DNA from: CATOSD01 sp965203135
Lineage (GTDB): Bacteria; Chloroflexota; Dehalococcoidia; Lucifugimonadales; CATOSD01
Length of the DNA: 64,000 bases
Reading direction: 5' to 3'
Assembly: GCA_965203135.1 (NCBI GenBank)
Contig: CBDBBO010000003.1
Location: 248,001-312,000, forward strand
Positions 54,947 through 63,365 of this stretch are shown here, one piece after another (the first letter of the stretch is position 1; each line of letters opens with the position of its first letter). The notes beneath the pieces were generated by a model. That model was not told where the DNA came from and did no database searches. It saw nothing but the letters and a program-made list of their open reading frames with translations. A program made the translations under genes and the position numbers.

Positions 54947-55441
54947 TCAGTCTCCTAGCACAACTCGCAGGGCATCCAGAAATTCGGATTCACATCGCAC
55001 TGTGGCGGGAAAGTACGTGCCATCGCGAAATGGGATTGTCAGTCGGCGTATTCTGTCTTGCTTGATTCTCTTGAACGGGCCGGCCGCAATAGGGGCGAAC
55101 TGAACATCTTTGTCTTCGGGGACCAGTCTTTCCGCAAGCTCACCGCCGGCAATAAGTTGGTTCCGCACTTCAATCCAAGTCTTGCGATGGCCTACAGTCA
55201 GCTCGATGGGACTCACACAAAATAGTTCTGAGCCAGGTATCTGGCCAAAGAACAGAAAATCGCATCTGGCTTGGGTTGGCGACAATGGCAAGTGAGGGCA
55301 GTCCATAGCGACAAGGGCGTAACTGGTTGGGTCAAGCCCGCGTAGCGAAAGACTACAGCCAGCGTCTTCGCACACGGTGCTGACACAATCCGGATGCACT
55401 TTCGCCAGGATCTGGTTCAGCAATTCCGAATGGTGCGTCAC
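54947..55441 (-). CDS. small partner protein of an AAA ATPase, possible PD-(D/E)xK-like fold
   Basis: 164 residues; its ATG overlaps the ATPase stop (ATGA, 55438-55441), so the two are coupled. The centre reads RCDFLFFGQIPGSELF then VSPIELTVGHRKTWIEVRNQ and LIAGGELAERLVP: an Asp, a strand, then E-L-T and a helix with QL..G. This pattern is like PD-(D/E)xK nucleases, but Thr replaces the Lys, so catalytic competence is doubtful. The C-terminal part RRLTIPFRDGTYFP is beta-like. No firm family match. Confidence 0.6.
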   Translation of the reverse strand: MTHHSELLNQILAKVHPDCVSTVCEDAGCSLSLRGLDPTSYALVAMDCPHLPLSPTQARCDFLFFGQIPGSELFCVSPIELTVGHRKTWIEVRNQLIAGGELAERLVPEDKDVQFAPIAAGPFKRIKQDRIRRLTIPFRDGTYFPATVRCESEFLDALRVVLGD

Positions 55442-56994
55442 TTTTGCAGCAAGTTATGGATGGCCGCCCACTGGTTGTACGTGAGCCGCGCGGTATCTTC
55501 GTATCCAGTCGCGAATCCCCCCTCGTTCAGGTCGAGTGGCAGTTCTTTCACGTGCGAACCGTCGTCGCCTTCACCCCGCTCGAAGAGCCACACGCCCACG
55601 TCGCTCGGGTCGAGCGCGGGTTCGTCCTTGAGTCGGGGAGTGCGTTTCTCCGGGGGCAGCTCCGACAGGCGCACCAAGTTGGCCAGTTCGTCCAGTATCC
55701 ATTCGCTGTGCGTCGTAATCATGATTCGCACGCCGGCATTTACCACTGCCGCCAACTGCCGCATAAACTCGACCTGCATGGCCGGGTGCAGATTGGACTC
55801 CGGCTCTTCGATGATAAGCACTTCGCCCGGTTTCACCACATGCCGTAGGTACAGCACGACCGGCGCGAGTTCCGAGACCATGGACGATGCGTTCATCAGG
55901 GGGAGTGGTTTGTCCCAGCCGTGCGGCAGATAGAAGAAGGCGGGGTAAATCGGGTTAGACCTATCCGTATGGATATGCCCGAAAAGAACGTGTTTCTCCA
56001 CGTTCTTGCCCAAATCCTCGGAGAGATTGCTTTCACCTCGAGCACCGCCATTTTCCATTGAGAGCATTTGAATCAGAAAGTCAGACAGAACTCCCGACAG
56101 CTTGGGCAACGACACTTCGTCCCTTAGCCCGATCATAGGGGCCGAAGCGACAACGGATGCCACCATCGCACGATGAGCGTGCATTGTCCCGGTTCTATCC
56201 GTTGGCAGATAATGCGCGGACCTGCTGAGAGGACTGACCATCGTCCCTGCCACGCGTGCAGCGATTTCTTCGTTGATGGCGGCAATGAGGCCGGGGCTTA
56301 CTTCCACTTCGCCTTGTGATACCAGATGGCGCAATAGCCCGAATCGCTTTGCCTGAGCATGAACGAACTCGTTAGCGATTCTCAAAGGAATGTCACCCGA
56401 AGCAGCGCACGATGACCTGGACGAGCCAGTCCCAATGTCAAAGTCGAACTTGAGCGCCCTTGCGGCGTGTTCCCTGTCTTTCTCCAGGCACTCGACCGAA
56501 ATCTTGGCACTGCATTCGGAACCGTATCTGATTAGCGGGTCGGCATTCTTGATTCCAAAACACCTCGCCAACTCGCCGGGCAGCAACTCATCCCAATCTT
56601 TGTGAGGGCGAAGTCGGCGGCGAACGACTGTGGCGACTTCTTCAGGAAGGGCTTGTGTTGCACGCAGCGAACCCGGCACGACCCGCACGCGTTCGATCCA
56701 TTTTGCCATCAAGTCAGTTTCGCTCTCAGAGTAATGTTCTTCGCCAAGAGGGTCGCCATAAAGCAACCTAATCGAATCAGGCTCAAAGGTCGGAGAAAGT
56801 CCTGTTCCTGAAATTGAAGAAGCGCCACTAAAGAACCTGTGAAGCGCATACGTCAGCGTCGCGAGGTACGTCTTGCCCGTGTTGCTCGGGCCGACAAAGA
56901 CTGTGAGCGGACGCAACTCGACACTGGCCTCCGCAATTGGGCCGAAATTGGATACGTCCAGCCGTACTTTGTAGGGGTTCTCGGGGCTGCCCAT
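55438..56994 (-). CDS. AAA family ATPase (OLD/AAA_15-like)
   Basis: 518 residues from ATG 56994 (AAGGAG upstream); a longer frame runs into the tRNA-Val gene. RLDVSNFGPIAEASVEL leads to Walker A GPSNTGKT (35-42). Near the C-terminus EVLIIEEPESNLHPAMQVEF holds Walker B with signature-like residues, and MITTHSEWILDELANLVRL the switch His. This SMC/ABC-like layout with a long middle insert is that of stand-alone AAA ATPases found in OLD, Septu, PARIS and similar systems. It is followed by a small coupled gene, suggesting a sensor/effector pair. Confidence 0.85.
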   Translation of the reverse strand: MGSPENPYKVRLDVSNFGPIAEASVELRPLTVFVGPSNTGKTYLATLTYALHRFFSGASSISGTGLSPTFEPDSIRLLYGDPLGEEHYSESETDLMAKWIERVRVVPGSLRATQALPEEVATVVRRRLRPHKDWDELLPGELARCFGIKNADPLIRYGSECSAKISVECLEKDREHAARALKFDFDIGTGSSRSSCAASGDIPLRIANEFVHAQAKRFGLLRHLVSQGEVEVSPGLIAAINEEIAARVAGTMVSPLSRSAHYLPTDRTGTMHAHRAMVASVVASAPMIGLRDEVSLPKLSGVLSDFLIQMLSMENGGARGESNLSEDLGKNVEKHVLFGHIHTDRSNPIYPAFFYLPHGWDKPLPLMNASSMVSELAPVVLYLRHVVKPGEVLIIEEPESNLHPAMQVEFMRQLAAVVNAGVRIMITTHSEWILDELANLVRLSELPPEKRTPRLKDEPALDPSDVGVWLFERGEGDDGSHVKELPLDLNEGGFATGYEDTARLTYNQWAAIHNLLQK

Positions 56995-57056
56995 AAGACG
57001 CCGCTCCTTGCGATGTGCGGCAATTCTAACACGTAAGCGCCAATTCCTAGCGTAAA

Positions 57057-57132
57057 TGGTGGGCGGTGGAGGGGTCGAACCTCCGGCCTCTTGCGTGTGA
57101 AGCAAGCGCTCTAACCACTGAGCTAACCGCCC
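57057..57132 (-). tRNA. tRNA-Val (anticodon CAC)
   Basis: Cloverleaf: acceptor GGGCGGT/ACCGCCC, D-arm GCTC..GAGC, anticodon stem CTTGC/GCAAG with loop TTCACAC, T-arm GGAGG/CCTCC with TTCGACC, discriminator A and encoded CCA. 76 bases. It borders the accessory island. Confidence 0.96.
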
Positions 57133-57175
57133 CGATGAGTCGACGCGTCCGGCGCGTCTTCGCGTGGCATTCGGC

Positions 57176-57250
57176 TGGTGGCAACGGGAGGGCTCGAACC
57201 TCCGACCTAGCGCTTATGAAGCGCCCGCTCTGCCGCTGAGCTACGTTGCC
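57176..57250 (-). tRNA. tRNA-Met (anticodon CAT)
   Basis: Acceptor GGCAACG/CGTTGCC, anticodon stem GGCGC/GCGCT with loop TTCATAA, T-arm GGAGG/CCTCC, discriminator A and encoded CCA. The paired first base pair argues against the initiator. It could be elongator Met or the tRNA-Ile read as CAT before lysidine modification. Confidence 0.93.
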
Positions 57251-57317
57251 CGAAACTGCACTAATTCTATCGAATGGCGCGCGCACTGGCAACCCGAACG
57301 CGCCCGTCGGCGCGCCC

Positions 57318-58139
57318 TCACCACTCCCCTGTGAACGGCCGCCGCACCCGCACACGGCGCGGTATGCTGACGAAAAACCCGGCCCACGTCGGAGGATCCG
57401 GCCTCACGTCCAGCAGCTCCCGCAGCCTGCGCGACGCCCCCCGCAGCAGCGGCGCGCCGTGGCCGCCGCACAGGACGCCGAAGTCCATCTCCGCCAGTGT
57501 TCGCAGCGACGCCACGTAGTCGTCCCGATTGTAGCCCGGAAACGGCACCGAGCGGCTCACCCGCTCGCCATCGCTGAACAGCGTGTCGCCCGAAAACAGT
57601 AGTCCCTCGCGCTCCAGCAGGTAGCAGACGCTGCCCGGCGTGTGGCCCGGCGTGTGCAGCGCGCGCAGGCCCCCCAGCAGGTCGGTGACCTGTCCGTGCT
57701 CCACGGACGCGTGCGCTTCCGTCGTCCGCACCAGCGGCACCCGCGCCACGATGCCGCCCCCGCCGCCCAGGTAGCGCCTGTCGCCGCGCCACTTGCGGTG
57801 CGTATCGCTCGTGTGGGCGTGTACCGACGCACCGGTGCGCTTCACGATGGCGCGGGCGCCTCCGACGTGATCCGGGTGGCCGTGCGTCATCAGAACCAGC
57901 TCAACCTCCTCGGGCCGGCGCCCTATCGACTCGACGTATTCGAACACACGGCGGGCGCTCATCGGCGGGCCGGTGTCGATCAGTGCCAGCCGGTCGCGCT
58001 CGACTATCAGGTATGATCGCGACCACCGGACGCCCGGCACCGCGTGAACGCCAGGGACGACTTCCAACTGCTGAATCCTCCTGGCAGGCCATTGGCGGCC
58101 AATCGTGTTTGAGTGTATCTTTGTGCGGAGGATTGTCAA
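57318..58139 (-). CDS. MBL-fold metallo-hydrolase
   Basis: 273 residues at most; the true start may be internal (a TTG before EVVPGVHAVPG). LVLMTHGHPDHVGGAR supplies the HxHxDH zinc site, then LHTPGHTPGSVCYL, LLFSGDTLFSDG and CGGHGAPLL the remaining ligands. A glyoxalase-II-like or lactonase-like hydrolase; substrate unknown. Divergent from the LLM oxidoreductase at 58193. Confidence 0.88.
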   Translation of the reverse strand: MTILRTKIHSNTIGRQWPARRIQQLEVVPGVHAVPGVRWSRSYLIVERDRLALIDTGPPMSARRVFEYVESIGRRPEEVELVLMTHGHPDHVGGARAIVKRTGASVHAHTSDTHRKWRGDRRYLGGGGGIVARVPLVRTTEAHASVEHGQVTDLLGGLRALHTPGHTPGSVCYLLEREGLLFSGDTLFSDGERVSRSVPFPGYNRDDYVASLRTLAEMDFGVLCGGHGAPLLRGASRRLRELLDVRPDPPTWAGFFVSIPRRVRVRRPFTGEW

Positions 58140-58192
58140 TCCGAACGGGCGGGGGAGTGCTCCGCCGCCAAGCCAGACAAAGGGAGCAGCAA

Positions 58193-59038
58193 ATGGACAT
58201 CGGAATTTCCACTTTTCTGACGGACTACTCGGTGGACGTAGCCACCGTCGCGCGAAGAGTCGAGGAGCTGGGATTCGACTCGCTCTGGGTACCCGAGCAC
58301 CCCATGATCCCCGTCAACACGGCGTCGCCATGGCCGGGCTCGCCGGACGGTGTCATCCCCAAGGTGTACGCCGACATCGTGGACCCGTTCGTGGCGCTCG
58401 CCCGCGCTTCCGGCGTCACCACTACGCTCAAGCTCGCCACGGGCATCGTGCTGCTGCCGGAGCGCCACCCCATCCTGCTCGCCAAGGAGGTCGCGACGCT
58501 GGATATGTACTCCGGCGGGCGCTTCATCTTCGGCATCGGCGCCGGCTGGAACCGGGAGGAGAGCGAGATTCTCGGCGGAGACTTCGATCACCGCTGGACG
58601 CAGGCGCGCGAGTCGGTCCTCGCGATGAAAGAGCTTTGGACCAAGGTCGAGAGCGAGTATCACGGCAAGTACTACGACTTCCCGCCGGTCTACTCGTTCC
58701 CGCGCCCGGTGCAGCGCCCGCACCCGCCGGTCCTGCTCGGCGGCATGGCCCGCAACGTCTTCCGCCGCGTCGTGGAGTACGGCGACGGCTGGATGCCCAA
58801 CCGCGTCAGCCCGGAGGACGTGGCGAAGGGCAGGGCAACCCTGGACGAGCTCGCCTCCGCCGCGGGCCGCGACCCCGCGTCCATCCAGATAACTGTGTTC
58901 GGCCAGCAGCCGGACCCCGACCTGCTCAAGCGCTTCGAGGAGGCCGGCGCCGACCGCGTCACCATCCGCCTGGAGACGGCGGCCGAGGCCGAGTCGCTGG
59001 CGGACGTGGAGCGCATCGCCGAGGCCGTGCTGGGGTAG
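58193..59038 (+). CDS. LLM-class F420/FMN-dependent oxidoreductase
   Basis: 281 residues from ATG 58193 (AGGGAG upstream). MDIGISTFLTDYSVDVA, VARRVEELGFDSLWVPEH, LATGIVLLPERHP and RFIFGIGAGWNREE are typical of the bacterial luciferase-like superfamily, F420-type. Such enzymes use F420H2 or FMNH2. Substrate unknown. An open frame upstream from 57983 overlaps the divergent gene and is not coding. Confidence 0.9.
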   Translation: MDIGISTFLTDYSVDVATVARRVEELGFDSLWVPEHPMIPVNTASPWPGSPDGVIPKVYADIVDPFVALARASGVTTTLKLATGIVLLPERHPILLAKEVATLDMYSGGRFIFGIGAGWNREESEILGGDFDHRWTQARESVLAMKELWTKVESEYHGKYYDFPPVYSFPRPVQRPHPPVLLGGMARNVFRRVVEYGDGWMPNRVSPEDVAKGRATLDELASAAGRDPASIQITVFGQQPDPDLLKRFEEAGADRVTIRLETAAEAESLADVERIAEAVLG

Positions 59039-59075
59039 GGCCGTACTGCGGTAGGGCTAGGATGGGGGTGACAGC

Positions 59076-59483
59076 ATGTACTGCACGAGCTGCGGATCGC
59101 AGAATGAAGAGAACGCCCGGTTCTGCGGAGAATGTGGTCGGGAACTATCCGAGCAGAGGACGACGGCCAGGGAGTATGCACCGGAGCCCCTAACCCCGCC
59201 GGCACACATACCCAACTACCTGGTCCAGGCCATACTGGTAACCATCTTCTGCTGCCTGCCGGTCGGAATCGTATCGATCGTCTACGCTGCCCAGGTCAAC
59301 GTCAAGCTCGCAGCCGGCGACGTTTCGGGCGCGATGAAGGCCTCCTCCAGCGCGAAGACATGGGCGTGGGTTGCCTTCGGCACCGGCTTGGTCATTTTTA
59401 CGATGTACATGATTTGGGGGGCCAGTAACCTCACGTTATCAGGATGGGGGACTTACGATGTACATGATTTGGGGGGCCACTGA
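59076..59483 (+). CDS. zinc-ribbon/CD225-like membrane protein, copy 1
   Basis: 135 residues. N-terminal zinc ribbon (YCTSCGSQNEENARFCGECG), a Pro-rich linker, then a CD225/dispanin-like part: IPNYLVQAILVTIFCCLP, then VGIVSIVYAAQVNVKLAAGD and a second helix. The C-terminus differs from copy 2 because a 55-base tandem repeat (units at 59400 and 59455) follows the shared part. Such proteins sit in membranes; the bacterial role is unclear. Confidence 0.82.
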   Translation: MYCTSCGSQNEENARFCGECGRELSEQRTTAREYAPEPLTPPAHIPNYLVQAILVTIFCCLPVGIVSIVYAAQVNVKLAAGDVSGAMKASSSAKTWAWVAFGTGLVIFTMYMIWGASNLTLSGWGTYDVHDLGGH

Positions 59484-59502
59484 CCTCACGTTATCAGGAT
59501 GA
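59400..59502. repeat. 55-bp tandem repeat at the 3' end of copy 1
   Basis: ACGATGTACATGATTTGGGG recurs at 59400 and 59455 with continuing identity through CCTCACGTTATCAGGATG. Since 55 is not a multiple of three, the second unit is read in another frame. Confidence 0.8.
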
Positions 59503-59512
59503 GGGTGGCAGC

Positions 59513-59896
59513 ATGTACTGCACGAGCTGCGGATCGCAAAACCAAGACAATGCCCGGTTCTGCCGAGAATGTGGTCGGGAACTATCCGAGCAGAGGGCGA
59601 CGGCCAGGGAGTATGCGCCAGAGCTTCCGAGCCCGCCGGCACACATACCGAACTACCTGGTGCAGGCCATACTGGTAACAATTTTCTGCTGCCTGCCGTT
59701 CGGAATCGTGTCGATCGTCTACGCAGCCCAGGTCAACAGCAAGCTCGCGGCCGGCGACGTTTCGGGCGCGATGCAGGCCTCCAAAAATGCGAAGACGTGG
59801 GCGTGGGTTTCCTTTGGCGTCGCCCTGGGCATTCTTGGCGTGTATCTGTTATCAGTGGCCGTTTATGACTACGTGTTAACTTCGGTGCAGTTCTAG
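59513..59896 (+). CDS. zinc-ribbon/CD225-like membrane protein, copy 2
   Basis: 127 residues, close paralog of copy 1: same CTSCGSQN..RFCRECG zinc ribbon, IPNYLVQAILVTIFCCLP and GIVSIVYAAQVNSKLAAGD. It has a normal second membrane helix (FGVALGILGVYLLSVAVYDY), so it probably represents the intact form. Followed by the DUF2752 gene, a common neighbour of CD225/TM2-type genes. Confidence 0.84.
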   Translation: MYCTSCGSQNQDNARFCRECGRELSEQRATAREYAPELPSPPAHIPNYLVQAILVTIFCCLPFGIVSIVYAAQVNSKLAAGDVSGAMQASKNAKTWAWVSFGVALGILGVYLLSVAVYDYVLTSVQF

Positions 59897-59911
59897 CAGT
59901 TGCAGGACGAC

Positions 59912-60331
59912 ATGATTCTCATAGAGCGCACGCTTTCGCCGAGGGCGGGGTATCTGGGACTGGCTCTACTCGGGGCGGCGGGGATAGCCCTGCTCTACGT
60001 CTTCGACCCCAGGAATGCGGGGGTGTTCCCCACCTGCCCGTTTCTCAGCCTCACCGGGTGTTTCTGCCCGGGCTGCGGCACGCTGCGCGCCCTGCACGCG
60101 CTGCTCCGAGGGGACGTCGGCGGCGCCATCGGCTATAACTTGCTTACGGTGCTCGCGCTGCCGTTCGTCGCCTACTCTTACGCCACCGGCGCGATGAGGA
60201 CGTTCGGCCTTCGGGCGCCACGCCCGGTATTCGTTCATCCCGGCCTGATCTGGGCACTGCTCGCCGCAATCGTCGCATACTGGGCGCTGCGGAACCTGCC
60301 TGTCGCGCCGCTAACCGCGCTGGCGCCGTAG
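59912..60331 (+). CDS. DUF2752 family membrane protein
   Basis: 139 residues from ATG 59912. CPFLSLTGCFCPGCGTLRALHALLRGD is the DUF2752 signature (CPGCGxxRA), with four hydrophobic segments. Function unknown. A TTG at 59900 is a possible but weaker start. Confidence 0.87.
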   Translation: MILIERTLSPRAGYLGLALLGAAGIALLYVFDPRNAGVFPTCPFLSLTGCFCPGCGTLRALHALLRGDVGGAIGYNLLTVLALPFVAYSYATGAMRTFGLRAPRPVFVHPGLIWALLAAIVAYWALRNLPVAPLTALAP

Positions 60332-60411
60332 GCGTGGCCGTGTTGGGCTACGGTACAGTCGCGTTTGGAAAATCCTGGCGGCAGCGTAGTGGAATTGGCT
60401 GCACCAACCCC

Positions 60412-60807
60412 TCAACCCAGTCGTTCGATGCCGGGACAACCATCGAAACTCGTGTCGAAGCTCAGGATACGGCTGACACCTGCGCTCTGCATAACAGCCA
60501 CGTGTAGAGCGTCTCGAGCAGAGAGACCGTTGACGGTTTCGAGTATCGTCTTAGCTGCGTGTATCTCTGATATGCCGAATGTCAGTACATCGTCCACGAT
60601 TGCATCGAGGATCCGGAAGGTGGCGTCGATAGCGTCAAGGCGACGGATGGCAGCGTACCTGTGTAATATCTCTTGATAGACTTCGACACTTGTGATTGTG
60701 TGCTCTCCATCCCTCGCCAAACTCATAAGGATCGCAACGGCGCGATCCCTGTTGGCGTGTGGCGCGCCCTCCAGATACATGGGCACGTTGGAGTCTATGA
60801 AAATCAC
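60412..60807 (-). CDS. PIN-domain toxin (VapC-like ribonuclease)
   Basis: 131 residues from GTG 60807, overlapping the antitoxin stop by one base. FIDSNVPMYL gives the first Asp, TSVEVYQEILHRY the Glu, LSARDALHVAV and LSFDTSFDG the further Asp. PIN toxins cleave tRNA or rRNA. Co-encoded with a ribbon-helix-helix protein, as in type II toxin-antitoxin modules. Confidence 0.88.
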   Translation of the reverse strand: MIFIDSNVPMYLEGAPHANRDRAVAILMSLARDGEHTITSVEVYQEILHRYAAIRRLDAIDATFRILDAIVDDVLTFGISEIHAAKTILETVNGLSARDALHVAVMQSAGVSRILSFDTSFDGCPGIERLG

Positions 60808-61052
60808 TAGAGACGCCGGCCAGCCTCAATTTCGGCGAGCATCGTATCAATGTCTGCGGTAGGGAACTGGTGGCGACCGGACTCAGCGATGGCGCGGAGC
60901 TTTTCCTCTTTGGTGGCACGTGGCCGGTCAAAGCGGGCCTTTCGCAGGGACTGCCGGACCCACTCCGATACAGACAGACGTTGGCGTCGGGCGACCTCTT
61001 GGATCTCCCTGTACTCGTCTTCGTCTAGCAGGACTTGTAGTCGCTTGGTCAT
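60807..61052 (-). CDS. ribbon-helix-helix antitoxin (CopG/VapB-like)
   Basis: 81 residues. TKRLQVLLDEDEYREIQEVA and RRQRLSVSEWVRQSLR form an RHH DNA-binding domain; the C-terminal IDTMLAEIEAG is the probable toxin-binding tail. First gene of the module, so it should autoregulate the pair. Confidence 0.86.
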   Translation of the reverse strand: MTKRLQVLLDEDEYREIQEVARRQRLSVSEWVRQSLRKARFDRPRATKEEKLRAIAESGRHQFPTADIDTMLAEIEAGRRL

Positions 61053-61096
61053 GTTAGCAGTATAGATTGATCAAGCGATGGATTTCAACCGCTCCC

Positions 61097-62131
61097 CTAC
61101 CCAAACAGCGGCAGCACCTTCTCGCCGAACAGCCGCATCGACGCGCGCACCTTGTCCGGCGGCATCTCGCCCGTGTTGAGCTTGAGCATCAGGTTGCGCA
61201 CGCCGATGTCGCGCAACTCCGCTATCCGCTCCGCCGCCTGGTCCGGCGTGCCGACGATGAACGACTGGCTCAGGTCCTCACCCGGCGCGGGCGGCGTGCC
61301 GGGCGGCGGCTTGGGAAATCCGCCCGGATTGTAGATCTCCCGCGCCTCGCGGAAGTGCTTGCGCTCGCGCTCGAATCCGTACTCGGCGACTTCCACCGCC
61401 TCGTCGTAGCTCTCGCCCAGCATCAGGTTGCGCGCCACCCAGCACTGGTTCAGCGCCCGCTCCGTCGCCTCCTCCCCGTGTCCCTCAGCCAGCATCGTGT
61501 CGCGGTACTGCTCCAGCCGCAGCCGAGTCGTGTCCATGGACTGCACGCCCATCAGGATGGGTCGCCCGATGCGGGCCATTGCCATCGTGGACGCCTCGCT
61601 GATACAGGCGCGCACCAGCGGCGGGTGCGGCTTCTGCACGGGACGTGGGCGTAGCTGCGGAAACTTCACGTTCCAGTATTGCCCCTCAAAGTGCAACGGC
61701 TCCTCGGTCCACGAGCGCACCAGCAGTTCCTCGGCCTCCGGCAGCCGCTCGACGCCCTCCTCCATCGTCAGCCCGAACCCCAGGTACTCGTAGTGATTGA
61801 ACGCCGATCCCCGGCCCGTACCAACGATCAGCCTGCCGTGGCTCAGGTTGTCGAGCAACGCGGTCTGCGCCGCGAGCCTCACCGGATGGTGGAAAGCCAT
61901 CTCCACCACCGCGAACCCGATGCGGATGCGCTGTGTCCTGGCGGCGATTGCCGCGCCGAACACCAGCGGATCCGCGTAGGCGGACGCGCCGTCGAAGTGG
62001 TGCTCGGTCAACCAGACCGCGTCGAATCCGAGCCGCTCAGCCAGCTCGACCTCGGCGAGGGCGTTGTCGATTGCGGCGCCGTCGTTGTCCGGGACGTGGC
62101 TGACCGGAAACAGAAACTGCCCGAACCGCAT
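61097..62131 (-). CDS. LLM-class F420/FMN-dependent oxidoreductase
   Basis: 344 residues from ATG 62131. MRFGQFLFPVSHVPDNDG, LAERLGFDAVWLTEHHFDG, AFHHPVRLAAQTALLDN and GRLIVGTGRGSAFNHYEY are LLM hallmarks. Ten bases after the amidohydrolase stop, so in the same operon as it and the agmatinase-like gene. Substrate unknown. Confidence 0.91.
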   Translation of the reverse strand: MRFGQFLFPVSHVPDNDGAAIDNALAEVELAERLGFDAVWLTEHHFDGASAYADPLVFGAAIAARTQRIRIGFAVVEMAFHHPVRLAAQTALLDNLSHGRLIVGTGRGSAFNHYEYLGFGLTMEEGVERLPEAEELLVRSWTEEPLHFEGQYWNVKFPQLRPRPVQKPHPPLVRACISEASTMAMARIGRPILMGVQSMDTTRLRLEQYRDTMLAEGHGEEATERALNQCWVARNLMLGESYDEAVEVAEYGFERERKHFREAREIYNPGGFPKPPPGTPPAPGEDLSQSFIVGTPDQAAERIAELRDIGVRNLMLKLNTGEMPPDKVRASMRLFGEKVLPLFG

Positions 62132-62141
62132 ACGCCGCCCC

Positions 62142-63365
62142 TCACTCCCGGACAATCTCGCCCTCTTTCATCACCAGCGAGATGCGCTCCCTGTCCTGGA
62201 GTATGGCGATGTCCGCGACGGGGTCGCCGTCCACAACTATCAGGTCCGCGATCTTGCCCTGCTCCACGGTGCCGATGTCGTCCTCCAGACCCAGCACCCT
62301 CGCGCCATTGCGCGTGCCCGCCTGGATCGCCTGCATGGGCGGCATCCCGGCGTCGACCAGCAGCCACATCTCCAGCGCCGACGTGCCAGGCGGCCAGCCC
62401 GGCCTCGGACCGTCCGACCCGGTGGCGATGTTCAACCCGTAGTCCATGTACGTCTGGAAGAGGTCGCGCTGGTGCTGCGCCATCGGCCGCCCGCGCGCCA
62501 GCCGGTACGCCGGATAGCGCTGCTCGGCGTCCGGGCCGAGGTACGAGTGGAAGGCCGTCATCGTGGGCACAAGCGAGACGCCGCGCTCGGCCATGAGCGC
62601 GATGGTCGGCTCGTCCACGAGCGCGCCGTGCTCGATGCTGTCCACGCCGGCGATGGCGCACATCGCCACGCTCTGCGCGGAATAGGCGTGCGCCGCAACG
62701 CGCTTGCCCCAGCGGTGCGCCTCGTCGCACACCGCCGACATCTCCTCCTGGGTCATCTCCGTGTCCCATGGCATCGAGTACGCGTTGGAGCCGACGCGGC
62801 CGCTCGCTATCAGCTTGATTACGTCAGCGCCGTTGTACACCTGCCGCCGCACCGCCCGCCGCGCCTCCTCCGCTCCCACGAACATGCCGGACTCGGGTAT
62901 CTGCACCTCCGGACGCAGGAACCCGCGTTCGCCGGACCCCTCGGTTATGACCATCTCGCCCGATACCAGCATACGCGGCCCGCGTGCCAGGCCCTTTTCG
63001 ACGGCCTCGCGTATGGCGACGTCGGAGTAGCCGAACGCGCCGAGATTGCGCATCGTGGTGTAGCCGGAGTCGAGCAGGATGCCCGCCTGCGCCGCGCCCC
63101 GCAGCGCCATGAACGGCACAGTCTCGGTGAACTCGGCGATGGGGTTGGGCTCCGCGCCCTGCGTGATGTGCATGTGCACGTCGATCAGCCCGGGCATCAG
63201 CGTCTTGCCGCCCAGATCGATCACGCGCGCGCCCTCCGGCGGCTGCGCTTCGGACGCCGGCCCGATCCACTCGATGCGCCCCTCGGCGACCATCACGGCC
63301 ATGTCGGGCTGAGCCGCGGCGCCTGTCGCGTCCAGCAGCGTCGCGTTCGTGAACAGAGTTGTCAT
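62142..63365 (-). CDS. metal-dependent amidohydrolase
   Basis: 407 residues. GLIDVHMHITQG (HxH), VIKLIASGRV (Lys), VAAHAYSAQSVAM and DSIEHGALVDE (His), TGSDGPRPGW (Asp) form the binuclear metal site of the amidohydrolase superfamily (imidazolonepropionase/prolidase-like). The product likely acts on a cyclic amide or dipeptide. ATG overlaps the upstream stop (ATGA, 63362-63365). Confidence 0.9.
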   Translation of the reverse strand: MTTLFTNATLLDATGAAAQPDMAVMVAEGRIEWIGPASEAQPPEGARVIDLGGKTLMPGLIDVHMHITQGAEPNPIAEFTETVPFMALRGAAQAGILLDSGYTTMRNLGAFGYSDVAIREAVEKGLARGPRMLVSGEMVITEGSGERGFLRPEVQIPESGMFVGAEEARRAVRRQVYNGADVIKLIASGRVGSNAYSMPWDTEMTQEEMSAVCDEAHRWGKRVAAHAYSAQSVAMCAIAGVDSIEHGALVDEPTIALMAERGVSLVPTMTAFHSYLGPDAEQRYPAYRLARGRPMAQHQRDLFQTYMDYGLNIATGSDGPRPGWPPGTSALEMWLLVDAGMPPMQAIQAGTRNGARVLGLEDDIGTVEQGKIADLIVVDGDPVADIAILQDRERISLVMKEGEIVRE

